Positions 8,170 to 14,646 of a DNA stretch of 40,882 nucleotides are shown here, piece after piece. The position numbers and the translations under genes are program-made. The notes under the pieces were generated by a model, which made no database searches, was not told the DNA's origin, and was given only the letters and a program-made list of their open reading frames with translations. The stretch is from Bacteroidota bacterium (GTDB lineage: Bacteria > Bacteroidota > Bacteroidia > Palsa-965). The stretch lies in contig PLYR01000137.1 of assembly GCA_003153435.1 (NCBI GenBank), positions 93,793-134,674 of the forward strand. The letters are read 5' to 3'. Numbering within the stretch: position 1 is the stretch's first letter; each line of letters begins with the position of its first letter.

Positions 8170-9783
8170 ATGAACGAATACGGTCTGAAAGCCCAAGGTG
8201 CGAGTGTTGCAACACTCGGTCTGAAAAACGTATCAGCAGCGTACTGGAATTTGAATCCTTCGGAATTAGTTGAAGAAACCATCATCCTCGGTCAGGGAGT
8301 TCTTAGTGACAGTGGAGCACTTGCAATCGACACCGGTGAATTTACGGGAAGGTCCCCAAAGGATAAGTTCATTGTCCTGGATGAGAAGACGAAAGATTCG
8401 GTATGGTGGGGCGATGTGAACATTAAATTTGATCCGGCCAAGTTCGAGATTCTCTATAACCGGGTTACGGCATATCTTAGTGGAAAAGATATTTACGTAC
8501 GTGACTGTTATGCCTGTGCCGATCCGAAATATAAGCTGAACATCCGTGTTGTGACAGAGTATCCCTGGTCCAACCTTTTTGCCAATAACCTCTTCCTCCG
8601 ACCTACGAAAACTGAAATTTTAAATTTTGAAGCTGAGTGGTCCATTATCTGTGCTCCCGGTTTTAAAGCTGACCCTGCAATAGACGGAACCCGCCAGCAT
8701 AATTTTGCCATCCTGGATATGACCCGTAAGATTATTCTGATTGGTGGAACCGGATATACTGGGGAAATCAAAAAGGGAATTTTCTCCTTGCTTAATTACC
8801 TCCTCCCCCATGAAAAAGGTGTGCTGAGCATGCATTGTTCGGCAAACATCGGGAAGGGTGGAGATACGGCCATTTTCTTTGGATTGTCCGGAACTGGTAA
8901 AACAACCCTAAGTGCTGATCCTAATCGTGGACTGATTGGTGATGACGAGCATGGATGGTCTGATACCGGTATATTTAACTTTGAAGGTGGCTGCTATGCC
9001 AAATGCGTGGATCTTAGTAAGGAAAAAGAACCTGAAATATTCGAAGCAGTAAAGTTTGGTGCCCTTCTTGAGAATATCAATTTCTGCGACGGAGGAACCA
9101 CCGTTGATTATACCAGTATATCAAAAACAGAAAACACACGTGTTGCTTACCCTATCAACCACATCTCGAATGCAATAGAACCCTCTGTTGGAGGAATTCC
9201 AAAGAATATATTCTTCCTCACCTGCGATGCTTATGGAGTTTTGCCTCCTATTTCCAAACTAACAGCAGGTCAGGCCATGTACCACTTTATATCCGGATAC
9301 ACTGCAAAGGTTGCCGGAACTGAAGTCGGAATTACTGAACCTACCCTTACATTCAGTGCTTGTTTTGGCAAAGTTTTCCTGCCATTGCACCCTACTAAAT
9401 ATGCAGAATTACTCGGTGATAAATTGAAGAAGAACAAGGTAAACGTTTGGCTGGTTAATACAGGCTGGTCTGGAGGATCTTACGGAGAAGGCAAACGAAT
9501 GAAACTTTCCTATACACGGTCTATGATTACAGCTGCATTGAATGGTAACCTGGAAAAGGTCAAATTCGAAACCTTACCAACTTTTGGTTTGTCTGTTCCA
9601 ACGGCCTGCCCAGATGTGCCTGAGGAGATCCTAAACCCTAGAAACACCTGGAAAAACAAAGATGCTTATGATGCCAAATCCCAGCATCTTGCCTCAGCCT
9701 TTGTAAAGAACTTCGAACAATATGCTTCCGCTGCGAATGCTGAAATCCTCGCTGCTGCTCCTAAAATGACTGAAAAGGTATAG
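8170..9783 (+). CDS. pckA: Phosphoenolpyruvate carboxykinase (ATP)
   Basis: The 537-residue enzyme converts oxaloacetate and ATP to phosphoenolpyruvate, CO2 and ADP, the entry step of gluconeogenesis; it may run in reverse as an anaplerotic step in some Bacteroidota. Clear signatures are FTGRSPKDKF, the kinase-1a P-loop GLSGTGKTTLS at about 238-248, DDEHGWSDTGIFNFEGGCYAK with the metal-binding Asp residues, and NTGWSGGSYGEGKRMKLSYT. Length matches the ATP-dependent class. It is monocistronic: a -7 element lies in front and a strong terminator follows 18 nt after the stop, shared with the convergent E1 gene. Confidence 0.97.
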   Translation: MNEYGLKAQGASVATLGLKNVSAAYWNLNPSELVEETIILGQGVLSDSGALAIDTGEFTGRSPKDKFIVLDEKTKDSVWWGDVNIKFDPAKFEILYNRVTAYLSGKDIYVRDCYACADPKYKLNIRVVTEYPWSNLFANNLFLRPTKTEILNFEAEWSIICAPGFKADPAIDGTRQHNFAILDMTRKIILIGGTGYTGEIKKGIFSLLNYLLPHEKGVLSMHCSANIGKGGDTAIFFGLSGTGKTTLSADPNRGLIGDDEHGWSDTGIFNFEGGCYAKCVDLSKEKEPEIFEAVKFGALLENINFCDGGTTVDYTSISKTENTRVAYPINHISNAIEPSVGGIPKNIFFLTCDAYGVLPPISKLTAGQAMYHFISGYTAKVAGTEVGITEPTLTFSACFGKVFLPLHPTKYAELLGDKLKKNKVNVWLVNTGWSGGSYGEGKRMKLSYTRSMITAALNGNLEKVKFETLPTFGLSVPTACPDVPEEILNPRNTWKNKDAYDAKSQHLASAFVKNFEQYASAANAEILAAAPKMTEKV

Positions 9784-9801
9784 AAAACCCCAATTTTTCA
9801 T

Positions 9802-9837
9802 AAAAAAAGGGCTGCTATTAATAGCAGCCCTTTTTTT
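9802..9837. terminator. Bidirectional intrinsic terminator between pckA and E1
   Basis: A perfectly symmetric 36-nt element: seven A, arm GGGCTGCT, centre ATTAAT, arm AGCAGCCC, seven T. It forms a GC-rich stem with a U tract on either strand and sits between two convergent stops (9783 and 9850), so it can end both transcripts. Confidence 0.92.
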
Positions 9838-9849
9838 ATGATCTGGTTC

Positions 9850-11847
9850 TCAATATTTCCAAAGCTCAAGCAATCGTTTTTCAAATCGCTCTTTTGGAAG
9901 GAAATTTTGCTCCAGCTCTGGAGAAAAAGGTATGGGGGTATCCAAACTGGCTACTCTTACCACTGGTGCATCCAGATTTTCAAAACACTGCTCACTGATG
10001 GTTGCTGCGATGTCCCCTCCTATCCCCCCTGTTAGGTTATCTTCATGTAGAATGAGCACCTTTCCTGTTTTGTTTGCGGAGGTCAGGATTGCATTTATAT
10101 CTAAAGGAGAAAGTGTTCTTAAGTCCAGCAGATCTGCTGATATATCTTTATGTTTATCAAGCACTTCGATAGCCCAATGTAAACCAAAACCATAGGTAAT
10201 AATAGAAAGCTGATTACCTTCCCGGATAAGATTCGCCTTCCCGAATTCGATGGTGTAATATCCTTCAGGGACCTCTTGGGTATAACTACGATATAAGGCT
10301 TTATGTTCAAAAAACATGACAGGGTTCGGATCATCAAAAGCGGTCAAAAGCAACCCTTTTGCATCAGCAGGGAAGGCCGGATAGGCAATTTTAAGGCCTG
10401 GGGTATGGTAAAACCAGGCTTCATTCGATTGAGAGTGGAATGGGCCGGCAGCCACCCCCGCACCTGTTGGCATTCGAACCACGACATCGGCATTTTGCCC
10501 CCACCTCCAGTGACTCTTTGCCAGATTGTTTACAATCTGAGTCATGCCTTCGGTAACAAAGTCAGCAAATTGCATCTCAACCATAGCCTTGTGACCTTTT
10601 ATACTCAGGCCCAACCCTACCCCTAAGATAGCGGATTCACAAAGTGGGGTATTTCTTACTCTTTCTTTTCCAAATTCCTTTACAAACCCATCAGTAATCT
10701 TAAATGCTCCTCCATATTCGCCTATATCCTGACCCATAAGTACCAATTTAGGGTGCTTTCTCATCGCAAGACGCATAGCATCCGAAATGGCATCAATCAT
10801 CCGCATGGGTACCGAACCGCCCTGAGGTTCAACAGGAAGGGGGTTAAATGGCCTAAAAAGGTCATTGAATTCTCTGTTAGTATCGGGGTGGACAATTTCT
10901 TCGGCATAGGCCTGTTCAAGGCCCTTTTCTATTTCTTCCCGAATAGATGCCCGAAAGGATTCTCTTGCTGATTCAGATAGTATGCCTTCAGACATCAGGT
11001 ATTGTTCATAATTGTTCAATGGGTCTTTTTTCGCCCAGACTTCAAAAAGTTCCTGTGGGATATATTTGGTCCCACTGGCTTCTTCATGTCCCCTCATCCG
11101 GAATGTCATCAACTCTAGCAGAACAGGTCGCGGATTAAGCCTGATGGATGCGGCCAATCGCCTCACCGTGTCATAAACTTCAAGAATATTATTGCCATCT
11201 ATCTGGACTGCCTCTATGCCATAGCCAATTCCTTTATCGATAAACTGCCGGCACCTGAACTGTTCAGCAGATGGTGTGGAAAGGCCATATCCGTTATTTT
11301 CAACAGCATAGATCACAGGAAGATCCCATACAGCAGCGGTATTCAGTGATTCGTGAAAATCACCCTCGCTTGCTCCCCCATCGCCTGTATATACAAGCGT
11401 AACTTTACTGGTTTTGTCTAACAAAGTAGCGAGAGAAATCCCATCAGCTACACCCATTTGAGGGCCGAGGTGGGAAATCATGCCAACAATATGGTATTCG
11501 TTGGTACCAAAATGAAAGGAACGGTCCCTACCCTTCGTAAAACCGGACATTTTTCCCTGAAACTGGGCGAAAAGTCGGTTAAGGGGAATTCCTCTTACTG
11601 TGAATACCCCTAAATTTCTGTGCATAGGAAGAATATATTCATCCTTTTCCAAGGCCATAGCTGCGCCTACGGAGCCAGCTTCCTGCCCAATTCCGGAGAA
11701 CCATTTGGAGATTCGCCCCTGACGAAGCAGAACCAGCATCTTTTCTTCGATCATCCGAGGCTTGAGTAATTCTCTGTAAAGATCAAGCAGTGTGGAATCG
11801 GAGTAGGTTTTGCGGTCGTATTCTATGGAGGTCTGGGCAGTAATCAT
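9850..11847 (-). CDS. Fused alpha/beta E1 of branched-chain 2-oxoacid dehydrogenase type
   Basis: The 665-residue protein carries both E1 subunits in one chain. The alpha half has the thiamine pyrophosphate motif GDGGASEG ... ENNGYG (GDG at 155, NN at 184-185). The beta half starts near residue 340 (VPMRMIDAISDAM, then VLMGQDIGEYGGAF and VRNTPLCESAILGVGLGLS). Enzymes of this type decarboxylate 2-oxoisovalerate or related 2-oxoacids and pass the acyl group to E2. The fused form is known from Bacteroidota. No E2 or E3 gene is adjacent, so substrate choice between branched-chain oxoacids and pyruvate is not settled; ilvE elsewhere in the window is metabolically compatible with the branched-chain role but not linked to it. 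Confidence 0.9.
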   Translation of the reverse strand: MITAQTSIEYDRKTYSDSTLLDLYRELLKPRMIEEKMLVLLRQGRISKWFSGIGQEAGSVGAAMALEKDEYILPMHRNLGVFTVRGIPLNRLFAQFQGKMSGFTKGRDRSFHFGTNEYHIVGMISHLGPQMGVADGISLATLLDKTSKVTLVYTGDGGASEGDFHESLNTAAVWDLPVIYAVENNGYGLSTPSAEQFRCRQFIDKGIGYGIEAVQIDGNNILEVYDTVRRLAASIRLNPRPVLLELMTFRMRGHEEASGTKYIPQELFEVWAKKDPLNNYEQYLMSEGILSESARESFRASIREEIEKGLEQAYAEEIVHPDTNREFNDLFRPFNPLPVEPQGGSVPMRMIDAISDAMRLAMRKHPKLVLMGQDIGEYGGAFKITDGFVKEFGKERVRNTPLCESAILGVGLGLSIKGHKAMVEMQFADFVTEGMTQIVNNLAKSHWRWGQNADVVVRMPTGAGVAAGPFHSQSNEAWFYHTPGLKIAYPAFPADAKGLLLTAFDDPNPVMFFEHKALYRSYTQEVPEGYYTIEFGKANLIREGNQLSIITYGFGLHWAIEVLDKHKDISADLLDLRTLSPLDINAILTSANKTGKVLILHEDNLTGGIGGDIAATISEQCFENLDAPVVRVASLDTPIPFSPELEQNFLPKERFEKRLLELWKY

Positions 11848-11885
11848 GGAATCGTTTTAGCAGGGTTTGGCTAGCCTGGATGGAT

Positions 11886-11893
11886 CAAAAATA
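11886..11893 (-). promoter_or_regulatory. -7 element of E1 gene (TATTTTTG on minus strand)
   Basis: Read on the minus strand this is an exact TAnnTTTG match 38 nt upstream of the E1 ATG. It lies one base from the plus-strand -7 element of the divergent small gene. Confidence 0.5.
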
Positions 11894-11894
11894 C

Positions 11895-11902
11895 TAACTT
11901 TG
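11895..11902 (+). promoter_or_regulatory. -7 element of Cys-rich small gene (TAACTTTG)
   Basis: An exact TAnnTTTG match ends 15 nt before the ATG at 11918. A TTTG at 11866-11869 lies 25 nt upstream, slightly longer than the usual -33/-7 spacing. Confidence 0.5.
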
Positions 11903-11917
11903 TAAGAGAATCAGAAC

Positions 11918-12097
11918 ATGAACTTTCAGGAAGTCATCCTTTACTTACTTTTCGGGGCTGCCATTGCTTATATAGGAGTGAGAAGCTGGAAGAGTATGAC
12001 CCGTAAAGACTGTGGAGGGGGCTGTCCTTCCTGTGGCAAGATTGACGTGGATGCTATCGAACGCAGTATTGTGAGTAAGGAAAGGAAAAAAGGGTAA
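11918..12097 (+). CDS. Small Cys-rich single-pass membrane protein (FeoB-associated type)
   Basis: A 59-residue open frame: MNFQEVILYLLFGAAIAYIG forms one N-terminal transmembrane helix, followed by a short basic stretch and the cluster DCGGGCPSCGK with three closely spaced cysteines, then a charged tail ending KERKKG. This plan (one helix plus a C-terminal CxxxCxxC cluster) matches the short proteins annotated as FeoB-associated Cys-rich membrane proteins, although no feoB is in view. A role in metal handling is inferred. It has a -7 element and is followed by a terminator-like hairpin, supporting a real gene. Confidence 0.65.
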   Translation: MNFQEVILYLLFGAAIAYIGVRSWKSMTRKDCGGGCPSCGKIDVDAIERSIVSKERKKG

Positions 12098-12133
12098 AAA
12101 AAAGGGAGACGCAACCCGTCCCCCTCTTTTTTT
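12096..12133. terminator. Imperfect bidirectional terminator
   Basis: An A tract leads into GGGAGACG, a CAACC loop, CGTCCCCC and a T7 run. The 8-bp stem has one A-C mismatch. It lies between the convergent 59-residue gene and the first small lipoprotein gene. Confidence 0.65.
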
Positions 12134-12147
12134 GAAAAAACAATAAC

Positions 12148-12450
12148 TTATTTTTTCTTCTTTCCGCCTTTTTCTTCTTTCATTGGCTTGATCAGTTTTT
12201 TAGCAACTGAATCTTCGTGAGCAGCTTTAGCAGCTTCAGCCATTTTAGCAGCTTCAGCATCCATTTTCGCTTTTTCAGCAGCAGCTACAGAATCCTGCAT
12301 TGCTTTTGCTTTCATCGCAACTTTTGCTGTAGAATCAGCCATGCGAGTAGAATCATCTGCCTTTTTCTTAGCAACTTCAGCAGCGCTAGGTCCGCAGGCA
12401 ACGATCGCAGTCATACCGGCAACTGCAACGATTGAGAGTAATTTTTTCAT
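12148..12450 (-). CDS. Small Lys/Ala-rich lipoprotein, copy 1
   Basis: The 100-residue product begins with a lipoprotein signal peptide ending in the lipobox IVAC (Cys19), followed by GPSAAE. The mature part is about 80 residues of Ala, Lys, Met, Asp and Ser in a heptad-like pattern, predicted as one continuous alpha helix or coiled coil, ending in a lysine cluster (KKKK). It is a close paralogue of the gene at 12680-12982. Size, lipid anchor, helix and terminal lysines recall Braun-type lipoproteins, but this is analogy, not homology. A well-spaced TTTG/TACATTTG promoter precedes it. Confidence 0.8.
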   Translation of the reverse strand: MKKLLSIVAVAGMTAIVACGPSAAEVAKKKADDSTRMADSTAKVAMKAKAMQDSVAAAEKAKMDAEAAKMAEAAKAAHEDSVAKKLIKPMKEEKGGKKKK

Positions 12451-12485
12451 TGTTGGTTTTAAGTGTTAGTAGTTTAAACTGGTCG

Positions 12486-12518
12486 CAAATGTATGCGATT
12501 ATTTGAATTGCTTGCAAA
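12486..12518 (-). promoter_or_regulatory. Promoter of small lipoprotein copy 1 (TTTG-N21-TACATTTG)
   Basis: On the minus strand a -33 TTTG (12515-12518) is followed after 21 nt by a -7 TACATTTG (12486-12493). This is the best two-part match to the Bacteroidota primary sigma consensus in the window, and predicts a leader of about 30 nt. Confidence 0.75.
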
Positions 12519-12580
12519 TTTGACCTGTTTTTTTTTAACATTAGCTTGTTAATAAGCACTTTAGGCTGGTTTTAGCAAAA

Positions 12581-12633
12581 TCGAACAAAAAGCAAAAACC
12601 CCTGAAAGCATTGTTAAAAATGCATCTCAGGGG
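12581..12633 (-). terminator. Terminator of small lipoprotein copy 2
   Basis: Arms CCCCTGA (12599-12605) and TCAGGGG (12627-12633) enclose a second inner pairing of GCATT with AATGC. On the minus strand the hairpin is followed by a T-rich stretch (12598 down to about 12581). It lies 46 nt beyond the stop of the lipoprotein gene at 12680 and insulates the upstream copy from the downstream one. Confidence 0.8.
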
Positions 12634-12679
12634 TATAATGCGTAAAGAAGACTAAATTTCTACCTTTTAGGTTTGAAAT

Positions 12680-12982
12680 TTATTTTCCTTTCTTAGCTGG
12701 CTTCATTTCTTTAGCTGGCTTGATCAGTTTTTTAGCAACTGAATCTTCGTGAGCAGCCTTAGCAGCTTCAGCCATTTTAGCAGCATCAGCGTCCATCTTT
12801 GCTTTGTCTGCTGCAGCAGCAGAATCAGCTTTAGCTTTCGCCATAGCAGCAACTTTCATAGTAGAATCAGCCATGTGGATAGAATCCTGCTTTTTCTTTT
12901 CAGCTTTTTCTGCAGCACTTGGGCCACAGGCAACGATCGCTACCATACTTGCAACAGCAACGATTGAGAATAGATTTTTCAT
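12680..12982 (-). CDS. Small Lys/Ala-rich lipoprotein, copy 2
   Basis: This 100-residue paralogue of the neighbouring gene has the same lipobox IVAC followed by GPSAAE, the same helical Ala/Lys/Met repeat and a lysine-rich tail (KPAKKGK). The last third of the coding sequence is almost identical in DNA to copy 1, while the first two thirds are clearly diverged. Each copy has its own promoter and terminator, so both are probably expressed independently. Function unknown; an abundant envelope lipoprotein is the likeliest reading. Confidence 0.8.
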   Translation of the reverse strand: MKNLFSIVAVASMVAIVACGPSAAEKAEKKKQDSIHMADSTMKVAAMAKAKADSAAAADKAKMDADAAKMAEAAKAAHEDSVAKKLIKPAKEMKPAKKGK

Positions 12983-13012
12983 TTTGTTTTATTGTTTTTG
13001 GTTAACCGGCGG

Positions 13013-13020
13013 CAAATGTA
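13013..13020 (-). promoter_or_regulatory. -7 element of small lipoprotein copy 2 (TACATTTG)
   Basis: The minus-strand element is the same octamer as that of copy 1, 30 nt before the ATG. The -33 position carries TTTTCG rather than TTTG, so this promoter looks slightly weaker. Confidence 0.6.
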
Positions 13021-13068
13021 TAGCAAATTAATATAATAACGAAAATTTTTTTCTTAGCCCATTAACCT

Positions 13069-13076
13069 TATTTTTG
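13069..13076 (+). promoter_or_regulatory. -7 promoter element (TATTTTTG)
   Basis: An exact TAnnTTTG match 61 nt before the first DUF5011 lipoprotein gene; no clear -33 box. It could drive the four-gene unit that follows. Confidence 0.4.
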
Positions 13077-13137
13077 CAGAATTGTTCACTGGCTGTGGTT
13101 TCCGTGAGTTTAGGCGGCTTTAATTTTTTTCCTTTCA

Positions 13138-13872
13138 ATGAAAAAATCAGTCTTATTTCCTTGCTCCTGCTTCATTTTGCTCTCAATCTTCATCCTGTCT
13201 TCATGTGCAAAGGAAGATACGACCCCTCCAGTATTGACCCTCAATTACGGAAATAATATATCTCAACCACTTCCAGTGGTAGGCGGAACTGGTAAGTGGA
13301 TTGACCCTGGATACACGGCAACGGATAACAGAGACGGAAATATCTTCAACTCCGTGTATATATTCGGAACCGTAGATCCTAATACCAAAGGGATCTATAC
13401 GCTTGTTTATTCCGTGAAGGATGCCGCCGGAAATGTAGCCACACAGAACCGTAAAGTCTCCATATACAACGATGCAGATTACATGATCGGATCAGGTGCA
13501 CTATTTACGGTGACGGATACCATTACAACCCCTTACTCCGTTATTACACCCTATACAGTTACTATGACCCCGGATATACATATCGACTTGGTCCATTTAA
13601 ATAGATTTGGAGGCTTTGCTCCTAAAGATACAGTCTACACCAATGATAGTACACTCACCGGCACCATAAATCTGTCAAGTCACACCTTTCAGATCAGCTC
13701 TCAAAGGGTTACTTTCACACAAACCGGTTCGGTTACCCCCGAAACGCATACTTTTTCAGGCAGTGGAAGCATCGACAGCAACCTGGTTTTGAAAACCCTC
13801 TTCATTCATTTCTCGTATTCAGATTCAAGTGCAAGCGGAACCTTTACCCACCACTGTCAATGGAGCAAATAG
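13138..13872 (+). CDS. DUF5011-type Ig-like lipoprotein, copy 1
   Basis: The 244-residue product carries a signal peptide and lipobox LSSC. An Ig-like DUF5011 domain occupies roughly residues 35-115 (DPGYTATDNRDGN, FGTVDPNTKGIYTLVYSVKDAAGN). The remaining 125 residues are a Thr/Ser-rich beta-sheet region ending FTHHCQWSK. DUF5011 domains occur in Bacteroidota surface lipoproteins and are thought to be structural or binding modules. The next gene is a paralogue with the same two-part plan 54 nt downstream. The ligand or partner is unknown. Confidence 0.82.
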   Translation: MKKSVLFPCSCFILLSIFILSSCAKEDTTPPVLTLNYGNNISQPLPVVGGTGKWIDPGYTATDNRDGNIFNSVYIFGTVDPNTKGIYTLVYSVKDAAGNVATQNRKVSIYNDADYMIGSGALFTVTDTITTPYSVITPYTVTMTPDIHIDLVHLNRFGGFAPKDTVYTNDSTLTGTINLSSHTFQISSQRVTFTQTGSVTPETHTFSGSGSIDSNLVLKTLFIHFSYSDSSASGTFTHHCQWSK

Positions 13873-13911
13873 GCTAATAAAGGTAACCTCACAGACAATT
13901 CTTAAATCTCT

Positions 13912-13919
13912 TAATTTTG
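13912..13919 (+). promoter_or_regulatory. -7 promoter element (TAATTTTG) 7 nt before start
   Basis: An exact TAnnTTTG match ends 7 nt before the ATG at 13927, so a transcript from it would begin at the start codon. No -33 box is visible; the gene may also be read from upstream. Confidence 0.4.
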
Positions 13920-13926
13920 GTTAAAG

Positions 13927-14643
13927 ATGAAGCTTAAACAATATATTCTGCCTTTGTTCCTGATGCTTACCGTCTTCTTGTCCTCCTGCCACAAGGAGGA
14001 TACAACCGCTCCTGTGCTAACTCTGCTTCCGGTCGTAGGTGGAAACAATATCCTAATGCCTCTGCCACCTGTAAAGGGAGGTGGCGTTTGGGTTGATCCG
14101 GGCTATGTTGCTCGAAATAACGGGGTAGATATCACTTCGTCGGTACATGTTTATGGAACAGTTGATCCAAATACAAAAGGAGCATACACCCTGACTTATT
14201 CTGTAAAAAATGCTGCCGGAATCGTAATCGTACAAACACGTACGGTCCACGTTTTCAATGATGCTGACTCGCTTATTGCGAATGGCCTTTTTGCAGTTGT
14301 TGATTCTACCGTAAGTCCTACAATTGCTGTAACAAGCTATATCGTTAATATGAAATCAGACCTTTACACGGACAGTCTGATTCACTTCGACCGTTTTGCC
14401 GGCTTATTCAATGATAGTACCGTTACAGGTATGGTCAATTCTCAGCGGAGTACACTGAAAGTAAAAACTCAGACTGTTACGTTCTGGCCGGTAACAGCAG
14501 GCGTAAATGAAACTCATACCTTTTCAGGCACAGGCACTGACACCACCGGCTCTCTTGTTCCTACTGTAATCCACTTCAATTACAGCGACCAGAACACTAC
14601 AACAGGTATCACATCCATTCACCATACTCGTTGGACAAGATAA
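13927..14643 (+). CDS. DUF5011-type Ig-like lipoprotein, copy 2
   Basis: The 238-residue tandem paralogue of the preceding gene has lipobox LSSC, followed by HKEDTTAPVLTL. The Ig-like domain is recognisable through WVDPGYVARNN and YGTVDPNTKGAYTLTYSVKNAAG, and the C-terminal beta region ends in HHTRWTR, mirroring HHCQWSK in copy 1. The residue pattern after DPGY has lost the acidic NRDGN loop seen in copy 1. Its TAA stop is one codon away from, and in the same frame as, the GTG start of the LtaS-like gene. Confidence 0.82.
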   Translation: MKLKQYILPLFLMLTVFLSSCHKEDTTAPVLTLLPVVGGNNILMPLPPVKGGGVWVDPGYVARNNGVDITSSVHVYGTVDPNTKGAYTLTYSVKNAAGIVIVQTRTVHVFNDADSLIANGLFAVVDSTVSPTIAVTSYIVNMKSDLYTDSLIHFDRFAGLFNDSTVTGMVNSQRSTLKVKTQTVTFWPVTAGVNETHTFSGTGTDTTGSLVPTVIHFNYSDQNTTTGITSIHHTRWTR

Positions 14644-14646
14644 ACA

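Noticed and set aside
12100-13130. Possible CRISPR or repeat array because of the near-identical stretches
   Set aside because: The similarity is explained by two paralogous coding sequences; no regular spacer structure.
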